A stretch of DNA of 64,000 nt from Haloglomus halophilum (GTDB taxonomy: Archaea; Halobacteriota; Halobacteria; Halobacteriales; Haloarculaceae), in assembly GCF_024298885.1 (NCBI RefSeq), contig NZ_CP101166.1:1798001-1862000 (forward strand), written 5' to 3'. How positions within the stretch are numbered: position 1 is the stretch's first letter; every line of letters starts with the position of its first letter. The position numbers and the translations under genes were made by a program. Positions 1 through 7,834 of the stretch are shown here, piece after piece. The notes beneath the pieces were generated by a model that was not told the DNA's origin, searched no databases, and saw only the letters and a list, made by a program, of their open reading frames with translations.

Positions 1-1476
1 GACGATGCGGTCCGCCGCCTCGATGAACGCGCGCTCCTCGCCCGAGGGGATGGTGGCGCCCGCCGCCACGTCGTGCCCGCCACCGCCGCCGCCGACAGCC
101 TCGGAGGCCTCGCCCATCACGACCGAGAGGTCGAGGCCCTGCCCCACGAGGGCGGGTGTTCCGCGCGAGGAGACCTTCGTCTCCTCGTCGTTCTTGCGGG
201 CGAACGCGACGATGGGCGTGTTCCGGTCGACGCCGCTGGTGCCGACCGCCATCCCCGCGATGATGCCGACGATGGTCTCGCGGATCTCCTCGCCGGCGTC
301 GAACCACTGGAGGTTGTCCTCGCGGGTGACGCCCGTGCGCTTGACCCACTCCAGCCCCTCCGAGAGGTTCCGCCGGTGCTCGCGCAGGAGCCGGCGGGCC
401 CGGACGAGCCCCTCGTCGCGGTCGCCGCGACAGACCGCGAGCCCCACGTCGGCACGCTCGTAGCGCGCGGTCGCGTTCAGCAGCGTCGAGAACTCGCTCG
501 CGTCCCGGAGCTCGGTGCCGACGGGTTCGTCGAGCAGCGTGTACGTCGTCCCGACGAGGTTCTCGGCCTTGCGCGCCGGGACGCCCGAACGGACCGCCCG
601 TTCGACCAGTCCCGACGTGATGGCCTTCTGCTCCTCGCGGGGGAGGTCCACCCAGGTCCGCCACTCCCCGTCGGTGTCCTGCAGATCCAGGTCGAGCGAC
701 TGCAGGAACTCGATGGCGCCGGCCTCGTCGTTGGAGATGCCCGGGACGAACGTGTCGGTGGCGTACTCCAGCAGCTTGGGGAGCGGGCGGGTCTGCTTGC
801 CGTACACCGCGAGGTCCTGGGCCTCCTTCAGGACGCCCGCCGCGACGCCCTCGGCGACGATGCCGGCGTTCGCGCCGTGCAGTTCGCCACCGGAGGCCTG
901 CATGTCCCCGACGGCGCCGACCACGGCCAGCGCCGCGAGGTCGCGGTTGTCCGCCGCATGCCCGTGCTCGCGCTCGGCACCAACGGGCTCGAGCGCGCGC
1001 GCCAGCACGTACGCCGCCCCCGCCCCCGACAGCTCGGAGGCGCCGTTCAGTCCCCGCAACAGCGGGTTCAGGTGGAACGCCGTCTCGGGCTCGCCCCCGT
1101 CGGCGGCCTCGCCCGTCGCGGGCTGGTGGTGGTCCGCGATGACGGGTTCGAAGTGGCCCGCGCGTTCGTGGGCGGCGATGATGTCGAGCTGTCCGCTGCC
1201 GAAGTCCGTGAAGAGGACGGTGTCGTAGTCCCGATTCGCGATGCCGGCGATGGATTCTGCGTCGAGCTGCTTCTCGAAGACGACTTCGTAGGGGATGCCC
1301 GCCCGCTCCAGCGCCGTCGAGGCGACGGCCGCGCTGGTCAGCCCGTCGGCGTCGATATGCGAGGCCAGCAGCACGCGGTCGGCGCGGGCGAGCCGCTCGG
1401 CACAGCGGGCGGCGTCCTCGGCGAGCTCCGGCACCGGGAGCTCGTCGGGGTCCGGGGTGGAGACGGTGGCAGCCAT
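1..1476 (-). CDS. DHH-family RecJ-like single-strand exonuclease, 3' end cut by window
   Basis: A DHH phosphoesterase of the archaeal RecJ/GAN type, expected to remove nucleotides from single-stranded DNA or RNA in replication and repair. The 492 visible codons start at ATG 1476 with HIDADG (residues 40-45), DFGSG (91-95) and DHH (115-117), the metal-binding signatures of the family. A DHHA1 domain follows, with a glycine run and HDVAAGA near residue 470. The reading frame is still open at position 1, so only the C-terminal end is missing. A TATA-like TTTAA at about 1502-1507 lies about 27 nt before the ATG, suggesting a leaderless transcript. Nuclease polarity and substrate cannot be told from sequence. 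Confidence 0.9.
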   Translation of the reverse strand, partial: MAATVSTPDPDELPVPELAEDAARCAERLARADRVLLASHIDADGLTSAAVASTALERAGIPYEVVFEKQLDAESIAGIANRDYDTVLFTDFGSGQLDIIAAHERAGHFEPVIADHHQPATGEAADGGEPETAFHLNPLLRGLNGASELSGAGAAYVLARALEPVGAEREHGHAADNRDLAALAVVGAVGDMQASGGELHGANAGIVAEGVAAGVLKEAQDLAVYGKQTRPLPKLLEYATDTFVPGISNDEAGAIEFLQSLDLDLQDTDGEWRTWVDLPREEQKAITSGLVERAVRSGVPARKAENLVGTTYTLLDEPVGTELRDASEFSTLLNATARYERADVGLAVCRGDRDEGLVRARRLLREHRRNLSEGLEWVKRTGVTREDNLQWFDAGEEIRETIVGIIAGMAVGTSGVDRNTPIVAFARKNDEETKVSSRGTPALVGQGLDLSVVMGEASEAVGGGGGGHDVAAGATIPSGEERAFIEAADRIV

Positions 1477-1615
1477 TGCCCGGGGATGGGTCGCTCTCCG
1501 GGTTAAACCTGCGGGCGTACCCCCAGTTGTCCCCCGCCGCTCTCTGCCGCTCTCTGCCGCTCCCCTTGCCGTCCTCTTGCAGTGCCCCGGACGCGCCCGG
1601 CTCATCCCGACTCGC

Positions 1616-1665
1616 TTAGGTGAACCTAAACTTCGATGCTCTTTTCAGTCCTTAGGGGAGCCTAA
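1616..1665 (+). promoter_or_regulatory. Paired DtxR/IdeR-like operators before binding protein 1
   Basis: Two palindromes, TTAGG-TGAA-CCTAA at 1616-1629 and TTAGG-GGAG-CCTAA at 1652-1665, lie with centres exactly 36 bp apart. The second ends 4 nt before the ATG at 1670. The T-rich stretch between them (about 1638-1646) is where a TATA box would sit for a leaderless transcript. The half-site TTAGG/CCTAA matches the core of bacterial DtxR/IdeR boxes. Binding by the repressor encoded at 10184-10594 is inferred, not shown. Confidence 0.8.
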
Positions 1666-1669
1666 AGGT

Positions 1670-2812
1670 ATGGTCGACGACAGCGGTTCGGGTCGCACGC
1701 GCAGGGACGTACTGACGGCGGGTGCCGGGGTCGGCGTCGCGGCGGCGCTGGCGGGCTGCACCGGCGGCTTCGCGGCCGGCGACGGCGATGGTGACGGTGG
1801 AGACGGTGACTCCTACACCGTCTCGATGGTCCCGACCGGGGATGTCACCCTCGACGGGGTCCCCGAATCCGTGACGAACTACTTCCCCGGCTACGCCGAC
1901 ATGGCGGTCGCGCTGGGCCACGGCGACTCCATCAACAGCGTCGGCGTCAGGTCCCGCTACTACACCGGTGTCTACGAGGAACTGGACGGCGTGAGCATCG
2001 ACAAGGACTCGCTCACGGAGCTGTACCAGAGTGGCATCGACACGGAGGTGTTCTACGAGCTGGCCGGGGACCTCCACCTCATCGACCCGAACTGGCTGCG
2101 CAACAACTTCGGCGGCGTCGAGCAGGCCGACATCGACGAGCTCGCCGAGAACGTGGCCCCCTTCTTCGGGAACACCATCTTCCGGCGGACGGACTCGTGG
2201 CACGACTACCGGTACTACACGCTGTACGAGGCGTTCGAGAAGGTCGCCGAGGTCTACCAGGAGACGGAGCGGTTCCAGTCGTTCCAGTCGCTCCACGACG
2301 ACCTGCTCGCGTCGGTCCAGGCCGACCTGCCGCCGGCGCGGGAGCGCCCGAACGGGCTGCTCTGCTTCGCCGCCGGCGACGAGCCCGAGCTGTTCTACCC
2401 GGCCCGCCTGAGTGACAAGGGGACCAGCAAGAAGCAGTTCCACGACCTCGGCATCTCCGACGCCCTCGCTGGCAGCGGCGTCGAGGGGCTCTCGACGAAC
2501 GACCGCGGACAGATCGACTACGAGGCGATGCTGGAGGTCGACCCGGACTCCATCCTCATCCGGGGCCACGAGACGAAGACCGAGCAGGAGTTCCGGAACA
2601 CCGTGCTGTCGTTCATGCAGGACCACGACACGGCCTCGCAGCTCACGGCGGTCCAGGAGGGGCGGGTGTTCCGCGGCGGCCCCATCTACGAGGGCCCCAT
2701 CCAGAACCTGTTCCTCACCGAGCGGTTCGCGACGGCGTACTTCCCGGATGTCTACTCGGGGGAGCTGTTCGACCGTGACGAGGTGGCGAGCATCATCACC
2801 GGGGATAACTGA
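1670..2812 (+). CDS. Iron-type ABC transporter substrate-binding lipoprotein 1
   Basis: A 380-residue extracellular binding protein of the cluster that delivers chelated metal, most likely ferric siderophore, to a FecCD-type permease. The N-terminus has a twin-arginine motif (RR at 11-12) and a lipobox with Cys30, so it should be Tat-exported folded and lipid-anchored. A Gly/Asp-rich linker follows, then a periplasmic-binding fold. It shares blocks such as WHDYRYYTLYEAFE and a GTSKKQ...DLG segment with the proteins at 5109 and 7835. The ATG at 1670 is chosen because it immediately follows the proximal operator and opens the Tat signal. An upstream in-frame extension would run through both operators and is rejected. 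Substrate is inferred from operators and neighbours. Confidence 0.88.
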   Translation: MVDDSGSGRTRRDVLTAGAGVGVAAALAGCTGGFAAGDGDGDGGDGDSYTVSMVPTGDVTLDGVPESVTNYFPGYADMAVALGHGDSINSVGVRSRYYTGVYEELDGVSIDKDSLTELYQSGIDTEVFYELAGDLHLIDPNWLRNNFGGVEQADIDELAENVAPFFGNTIFRRTDSWHDYRYYTLYEAFEKVAEVYQETERFQSFQSLHDDLLASVQADLPPARERPNGLLCFAAGDEPELFYPARLSDKGTSKKQFHDLGISDALAGSGVEGLSTNDRGQIDYEAMLEVDPDSILIRGHETKTEQEFRNTVLSFMQDHDTASQLTAVQEGRVFRGGPIYEGPIQNLFLTERFATAYFPDVYSGELFDRDEVASIITGDN

Positions 2813-2942
2813 GATACTGGCGCATTTCGGTTCCTACTATGCGAGCGATGCGATAAAATCTGCAGTACGGAACGGGAGGCGCAACCAGGCGACAAACGCT
2901 CCATGCCGCCGGATTCACCACACTCCCCGACGACCACCCCAC

Positions 2943-3860
2943 ATGGACTCGGACCTCCTCCTCGACGCCGCCCGCGACGGGCCCGAGGCGTTCGCCGACG
3001 CGCTCTCGGACGACGGCGACGCCCGGCACGAACTCGCCACCGCGCTACGCGACCGCGCCGAGAGCGACCCTGCCGCCGTCGCCAACGCGCTCGCCGGCCT
3101 CGCGCCACTGCTCGACGACGACCGGGACTCGACCCGGCTGCTGGCCGCGAAGACCTACCTCGCGGTCGCCGAGGCCGACCCCGAGGCGGTGCCGACGGGG
3201 CCGCTGGAGGACGCCCTCGACGACGAGTTCTACTACGTCCGGGCGCGGGCCGTCCAGGCGCTCGGGCGGGTCGCCCGCGCCAGCGGGGAGGTCGACCCGT
3301 CGCTGCTGGCCCGCCTGCTGAACGGGCTGGAACTCGAACGTGAGGAGTCCCGCGAGCGATACGCGGGTGCGCTTGCCGACTGCGCGCTCGCGGACCCGTC
3401 GGCGCTCCGCACTCTCGTCCCCGACATCGCCGAGGCACTGGACGACGACTCCGCGGTGGTCCGCTACCACCTGACGACGGCGCTGGCGGCGGTCGCGCGG
3501 GTGGAACCGGCCCGCGTTGCGGTGGTCACCGATGCGCTCGAAGCGTGCCTCGGGGACGAGGAACCGTACGTCGCCGGCCGCGCGGCGGAGGCGCTGGGAG
3601 ACGCCGGGGTCGCGGTCGACATGGATGCGGTGGCCGTCGCCGAGGACGATGCGGACGGGGATGCGGACGACGAGGCGCTCGCGTTCCGCGACGAGCGCGT
3701 CGCGGTTGCGACCGGCGACACGGAGGGACGCGACCTGCCGGCCGTCGCCGAGGGGCACGACGCCGCGGCCGCGGCGGTGGCGACGCCGGACGACCCGGTG
3801 GACCCCGCACTCCCGCCGGGGCATCCGGGCGGTCTCGGCGGGCCGGGCGACCCTGCCTGA
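2943..3860 (+). CDS. HEAT-repeat protein in iron-uptake island
   Basis: A 305-residue, highly acidic cytoplasmic protein without signal peptide or membrane segments. Residues about 30-230 form repeated helical pairs with alternating Leu/Ala and Val-Arg-Ala patterns (for example YYVRARAVQALGRVA and YVAGRAAEALG), typical of HEAT/PBS-lyase-type repeats that act as protein-binding scaffolds. The last 90 residues are Ala/Asp/Pro-rich and probably disordered. It lies between two binding-protein genes on the same strand, 130 nt after the first, with no operator of its own. A role in regulating or assembling the transporter is only a guess. An AT-rich stretch near 2851-2858 could be its promoter. Confidence 0.8.
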   Translation: MDSDLLLDAARDGPEAFADALSDDGDARHELATALRDRAESDPAAVANALAGLAPLLDDDRDSTRLLAAKTYLAVAEADPEAVPTGPLEDALDDEFYYVRARAVQALGRVARASGEVDPSLLARLLNGLELEREESRERYAGALADCALADPSALRTLVPDIAEALDDDSAVVRYHLTTALAAVARVEPARVAVVTDALEACLGDEEPYVAGRAAEALGDAGVAVDMDAVAVAEDDADGDADDEALAFRDERVAVATGDTEGRDLPAVAEGHDAAAAAVATPDDPVDPALPPGHPGGLGGPGDPA

Positions 3861-3869
3861 CCGATTCGT

Positions 3870-3919
3870 TTAGGCTGGCCGAAAAATCGACGGGTTCATG
3901 TATTGTTAGGCGGGCCTAA
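3870..3919 (+). promoter_or_regulatory. Paired DtxR/IdeR-like operators before binding protein 2 operon
   Basis: TTAGG-CTGG-CCGAA at 3870-3883 (one mismatch from a perfect palindrome) and TTAGG-CGGG-CCTAA at 3906-3919. Centres are again exactly 36 bp apart, and the proximal site ends 5 nt before the ATG at 3925. The distal 14-mer is identical, in reverse complement, to the site at 10694-10707. A TATA-like TCATGTATT lies between the two sites at about 3896-3904. Confidence 0.8.
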
Positions 3920-3924
3920 AATAC

Positions 3925-5106
3925 ATGCCACGACGACCCACGCGGCGCGACGTACTGGGTGCGGGAGCAGCGACCGGAGCGGGCCTGCTGGCGGGCTGTA
4001 CGGACTCGCTTCCGAGCGACGACGGGTCGAGCGGCGGCGAACGCCCGACCGACACGGAGGACTCGTACACGGCGACCCTGTCGCCGGTCGGCGAGGTGAC
4101 CCTCGAGGAGCCGCCGACGGACGTGTTCACCCACTTCCCGTGGTTCCCGGACATGGCCACCGCGCTCGGTCACGGCGAGAGCGTCAACTCCCTCTGGTGG
4201 GACGGCACCGCGGCGGCCCTCGAGTACTTCACCGCCGGCATGGATGGCGTCGAAATCGCGTGGGCGGATGCGGCGGGGGAGTACGGCTTCACGAAGGAAC
4301 AGCTGTACGAACTCGAAAGCGACCTCCACCTCGTGGACCCCGCGTGGGTGACGACACAGGACAACTGGAGCAGGGACGACGTCGACGAGATCGCGAACAA
4401 CGTCGGCCCGTGGTTCGGGAACTACTACAGCAGCTATCACGCCAGCCCCCCCGACGCGTGGGCCGACGGGTACGAGTACCACACGCTGTGGGACCTGTTC
4501 GACGGCGTCGCCAGCCTCTACGGGGAACGGTCGCGGTACGAAGCGCTCGCATCCGTCCACGACGACCTCCTCGGAACTATCGAGGCGGACCTCCCACCGG
4601 AGTCGGACCGGCCGACCGTCGCGTACCTCTCCATCTCGACGGACCTGTCCGCCATCTACGTGCTCCGGCTGAACGCTGCCGGCTACTGGAACACCCACAC
4701 GCGACCGCTCGGAGCCGTCGACGCCTTCGGCGACGAGCAGTGGGAGGGCGCGTTCAAGCAGATCGATATGGAGGCGTTGCTGGACGCCGACCCCGACGCG
4801 ATACTCGCACTGTGGACGGTCACGGAGTCCGTCGACTTCGAGCAGATGGAGCGGAACCTGCGGGACGACCCGGTCGCGAGCGAGGTGACCGCCGTCCGGA
4901 ACGGCCGGGTGTACGCGCAGGGGACGCGGTGGCAGGGGCCGTTGATGAACCTGTTCCAGACGGAGATGACGGCCAAGCAGCTCTATCCCGAGCGGTTCGG
5001 TACGTGGCCCGGCTACGAGAACGGCGACACGTATCCGGCGTTCGGCGCCGACGAGCAGCTGTTCGACCACGGCCGGGTGGCCGACATCATCAACGGGGAG
5101 TTCTGA
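3925..5106 (+). CDS. Substrate-binding lipoprotein 2, diverged paralogue
   Basis: A 393-residue Tat lipoprotein (RR at 7-8, lipobox Cys25) of the same binding-protein family as its three paralogues here. It is the most diverged: the GTSKKQ/RDLG block of the others is replaced by a different segment around residue 250, and it is richer in Trp and Tyr (WWDG, SSYHASPPDAW). It may therefore bind a different chelate. It is the first gene of an apparent operon running to 7778, with gaps of 2 nt, 1 nt and a 4-nt overlap to the next three genes. The start is fixed by the operator 5 nt upstream and the Tat motif. Confidence 0.87.
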   Translation: MPRRPTRRDVLGAGAATGAGLLAGCTDSLPSDDGSSGGERPTDTEDSYTATLSPVGEVTLEEPPTDVFTHFPWFPDMATALGHGESVNSLWWDGTAAALEYFTAGMDGVEIAWADAAGEYGFTKEQLYELESDLHLVDPAWVTTQDNWSRDDVDEIANNVGPWFGNYYSSYHASPPDAWADGYEYHTLWDLFDGVASLYGERSRYEALASVHDDLLGTIEADLPPESDRPTVAYLSISTDLSAIYVLRLNAAGYWNTHTRPLGAVDAFGDEQWEGAFKQIDMEALLDADPDAILALWTVTESVDFEQMERNLRDDPVASEVTAVRNGRVYAQGTRWQGPLMNLFQTEMTAKQLYPERFGTWPGYENGDTYPAFGADEQLFDHGRVADIINGEF

Positions 5107-5108
5107 CG

Positions 5109-6266
5109 ATGACGAGTGACGACACCACGACGACCGAGGCACCGACCCGACGCGATGTCGTGAAGCTGGGCAGCGCGGCGGCGGGTGCGGGCCTGCTGGC
5201 GGGCTGTACCGACTCGCTGCCCGGTGATGGTGGCAGCAGCGACGGCGGCGGGGACCCGACCGCGACCGACACCTCGTACACCGTCTCGATGGAGCCCGTC
5301 GGCGAGGTCGAGTTCGATGCCGTGCCCGAGACCTGGGTGTCGTTCACCGGTGACTGGGCGGACATGGGCGTCGCGCTCGGGCAGGCCGAGGGGCTCGAAG
5401 CGGTCGGTATCAAGGCCCGCTACGCCTCGCACTACTACGACGAGCTACCGGGCGTCTCCGTCGACACCGGAGCCATCGGCGAGCTCTACAACGAGGGCAT
5501 CGACAAGGAGCGGTTCTACGACATCGGCGCCGACCTCCACGTCATCGACCCGAACTTCATGGTGAACCGGCTCGGGCTGAGCGAGAGCGATGTCACGGAA
5601 CTCCGCGAGAACGTCGCACCGTTCTTCGGGAACACCAGCTTCTCGACCGTCTACGACTGGCACGACGGCTACCGCCACTACGACCTGTACGAGGCGTTCG
5701 GGAAGCTGGCCGGGGCGTTCCAGCAGGAGGCCCGCTACGAGGCGTTCGCGGGCTACCACGACGAGGTCGTCGCGGCTGTCGAGTCGCGGCTCCCCGAGGA
5801 GCGTCCGGACGTGGCCGTCCTCTTCCCCGCGGACGCGCCACCGGAGTCGTTCTACCCGTACCTCATCGGCGAGGGGACCCAGTCGAAACAGTGGCGCGAC
5901 CTCGGTGTCGGCGACGCGCTCGGGACGGCTGGCGTGACGGACGCGCAGGCCGGCGGCGGGCGGATCGACTTCGAGACGCTGCTGGACATCGACCCGGACG
6001 TGCTGGCGGTCCGGCTCCAGGGCGAGGTGACGGACGAGGCGTTCGAGGAGCGCATCGTCTCGCATCTGGAGGCCCACGACGTGGCGAGCGAGCTGTCGGC
6101 GGTGCGGAACGACCGCGTCGTCTACGGCGGCCACACCTACCAGGGTCCCATCATCCATCTGTTCCAGCTGGAGCGCGCCGCACAGGGTGTGTACCCCGAC
6201 GAGTTCGGCGGCGAACAGCTGTTCGACCGGCAGCGCGTCGCGGACATCGTCGACGGGGCGGTCTGA
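5109..6266 (+). CDS. Substrate-binding lipoprotein 3
   Basis: A 385-residue Tat lipoprotein (RR at 14-15, lipobox Cys33) closely related to the proteins at 1670 and 7835. It keeps the TQSKQWRDLG block, the FDAVPE start of the mature fold and the YQGPIIHLFQLERAA segment near the C-terminus. It begins only 2 nt after the stop of binding protein 2, so the two are surely co-transcribed. The next gene starts 1 nt after its stop. Having two binding proteins in one operon suggests that one permease serves several ligands. Confidence 0.88.
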   Translation: MTSDDTTTTEAPTRRDVVKLGSAAAGAGLLAGCTDSLPGDGGSSDGGGDPTATDTSYTVSMEPVGEVEFDAVPETWVSFTGDWADMGVALGQAEGLEAVGIKARYASHYYDELPGVSVDTGAIGELYNEGIDKERFYDIGADLHVIDPNFMVNRLGLSESDVTELRENVAPFFGNTSFSTVYDWHDGYRHYDLYEAFGKLAGAFQQEARYEAFAGYHDEVVAAVESRLPEERPDVAVLFPADAPPESFYPYLIGEGTQSKQWRDLGVGDALGTAGVTDAQAGGGRIDFETLLDIDPDVLAVRLQGEVTDEAFEERIVSHLEAHDVASELSAVRNDRVVYGGHTYQGPIIHLFQLERAAQGVYPDEFGGEQLFDRQRVADIVDGAV

Positions 6267-6267
6267 G

Positions 6268-6753
6268 ATGTCGGCCGACACGGGAGCCGGGTCGAACCCG
6301 GGGGACCTCCTGCGCCGTGCCCGCGAGCGGGTCGAGGCGCTGGCCGACGCTGACGGGGCGTTCGCGGTCGCCTGCGCCGAGACGGGTGTCCGGCCGGCGC
6401 CGGTCTCGCGGCTGCGCTTCGGCTCGTTCGCCGACGCCGAGCGTGCCCGGGACGCCGCGGTTGCCTACCGGACGGCGCTGTGTGACCTCGACCCCGACTG
6501 CGAGTCGTACGACCTCGCCGTCTGCGAGGAGACGGATTCGGCCGTCGGGTTCGTCAGCGTCCGCGAGACGACGGACGGCCGCCGGGCCAACGGCCTGCCG
6601 CGGACCCGCCGGACGGTGACGCTCGCCGGCGACGGCCGTGACGAGTGGCTCCGGGTCGAGAACGCGCCGGTCGTCGACCTCGTCGGGCCGGACGCGTTGC
6701 TGGACGACGAGGTGGTCGAACGCCAGCTCCGGACGATGCGGGGGGAGCGATGA
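6268..6753 (+). CDS. Haloarchaeal protein of unknown function, paralogue of 36278 gene
   Basis: A 161-residue acidic soluble protein that I cannot assign a function. From memory it resembles a haloarchaeal DUF7551/7552-type family; that name is unverified. Residues about 14-85 (ERVEALADADGAFAVACAETG...YRTALCDLDPDCESYDLAVCEE) match the N-terminus of the 272-residue protein at 35460-36278, including a conserved Cys in VAC/VVC and a Cys in the final AVCEE/VACEA. Both genes are linked to iron-type operators, so the domain is probably part of the same response. It lies 1 nt after binding protein 3 and overlaps the flavoprotein gene by 4 nt (ATGA), indicating translational coupling. Confidence 0.82.
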   Translation: MSADTGAGSNPGDLLRRARERVEALADADGAFAVACAETGVRPAPVSRLRFGSFADAERARDAAVAYRTALCDLDPDCESYDLAVCEETDSAVGFVSVRETTDGRRANGLPRTRRTVTLAGDGRDEWLRVENAPVVDLVGPDALLDDEVVERQLRTMRGER

Positions 6754-7778
6754 CCGACGCGGCCGGCGCCGACGACACGCCCGCCACGGACCGCGATGTC
6801 GTCGTGGTGGGTGGTGGCCCGGCGGGCACGGCCGCGGCCGTCTTCACCGCGCGCTACGGGTTCGACACGGTCGTCTTCGACCGCGGAACGTCGTCGCTCC
6901 GACAGTGTGCGTACCTGGAGAACTACCCCGGGTTCCCCGCGGGTGTCGACATCGACACCACCTACGACCTGTTCCACGACCACATCGAGCGGGTCGGTGC
7001 CGACCTCGTGGCCGACCTCGTGACGACGGTCGAGCCCCCGGCCGACGGGGGCGCGTTCCGGGTCGAGACCCAGGACGGCCGCACGGTCCGCGCCCGGTAC
7101 GTGGTCGCCGCGACGACGTACGACGACGCGTACCTGCTGGACTGCCACGACGACTTCCCCCGGCAGTACGAGGGCGAGGACGAGCCACGGTTCGACCGGG
7201 ACCACCCCGACGAGTACGGCCGGACCGCGGTCGACGGCCTGTACGTCGCGGGCCCGCTGGCGGGCGTCGAGAGCCAGGTCGCGGTCGCGGTCGGCCACGG
7301 CGCCCGCGTCGGCCTCGGCCTCGTCACCGACCACCGGTACGAGGTCGAGGGGCTGTGGGAGGGCCCCGGCGACCACAGGGACTGGGTCGTCGAACAGGGC
7401 CGCTGGGTGGGCGAGGAGTGGCTGGAGAACATCACGGAGTACCATCTCGAGGACGTGCCCGACGACCTGGACGACGACGAGGCCCGGCAGCGGGCCCGCG
7501 AGGTCGCCGAGACACGACAGGAGTGGCAGATCGAGGCCGACGAGGTCGCCCGGCGACGGGGGCAGGGCCACCGGGCGCTGGCCGCCCACCTCGACACGGA
7601 CGTGCTGGTGGAGACGGCCGTCGAGCGCGCCGACCCGGAGACCGTGCTCGACGCGCTCCCGGACGACGCCGTGGAGGCGTACACCGCGGACGGTGCGGCA
7701 GGTGCCGCGGGGGGCAGTGTGGCGGACGGTGCGGCGGACGGTGCGGCGGATGGTTCGGCGGATGGCGCGTCCCGGTGA
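6750..7778 (+). CDS. Thioredoxin-reductase-like FAD protein lacking NADPH domain
   Basis: A 342-residue flavoprotein. Residues about 17-45 carry the FAD dinucleotide fold (VVVVGGGPAGTAAA) and the second FAD motif reads GLYVAGPLAG...AVAVGHGARVG. The intervening NADPH-binding domain of thioredoxin reductase is absent and there is no CxxC redox motif. The C-terminal 130 residues are a charged, helical, non-homologous extension ending in an Ala-Asp-Gly repeat. As the fourth gene of a binding-protein operon, a role in reducing or releasing siderophore-bound iron is plausible, but the electron donor would have to be something other than NADPH bound in the usual place. The start ATG overlaps the preceding stop. 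Confidence 0.8.
   Translation: MTDAAGADDTPATDRDVVVVGGGPAGTAAAVFTARYGFDTVVFDRGTSSLRQCAYLENYPGFPAGVDIDTTYDLFHDHIERVGADLVADLVTTVEPPADGGAFRVETQDGRTVRARYVVAATTYDDAYLLDCHDDFPRQYEGEDEPRFDRDHPDEYGRTAVDGLYVAGPLAGVESQVAVAVGHGARVGLGLVTDHRYEVEGLWEGPGDHRDWVVEQGRWVGEEWLENITEYHLEDVPDDLDDDEARQRAREVAETRQEWQIEADEVARRRGQGHRALAAHLDTDVLVETAVERADPETVLDALPDDAVEAYTADGAAGAAGGSVADGAADGAADGSADGASR
7718..7765 (+). repeat. Four 12-bp tandem repeats inside the flavoprotein 3' end
   Basis: Units TGTGGCGGACGG, TGCGGCGGACGG, TGCGGCGGATGG and TTCGGCGGATGG follow one another without gaps and encode an Ala-Ala-Asp-Gly-type tail. The period is a multiple of three, so copy-number change would keep the frame. Confidence 0.85.
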
Positions 7779-7779
7779 T

Positions 7780-7829
7780 TTAGGCCGGGCTAAAAATCGG
7801 TGCGTTTTTATTGTTTTAGGCTAGCCTAA
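7780..7829 (+). promoter_or_regulatory. Paired DtxR/IdeR-like operators before binding protein 4
   Basis: TTAGG-CCGG-GCTAA at 7780-7793 and the perfect palindrome TTAGG-CTAG-CCTAA at 7816-7829, centres 36 bp apart. The proximal site ends 5 nt before the ATG at 7835. A TATA-like GTTTTTATTG (about 7804-7813) sits between them, about 27 nt before the start codon. This is the clearest example of two operators bracketing a leaderless promoter. Confidence 0.85.
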
Positions 7830-7834
7830 ATCAT

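Noticed and set aside
1295..1669. N-terminal extension of binding protein 1
   Set aside because: The frame is open, but it would place both operators inside the gene and put the Tat signal internally.
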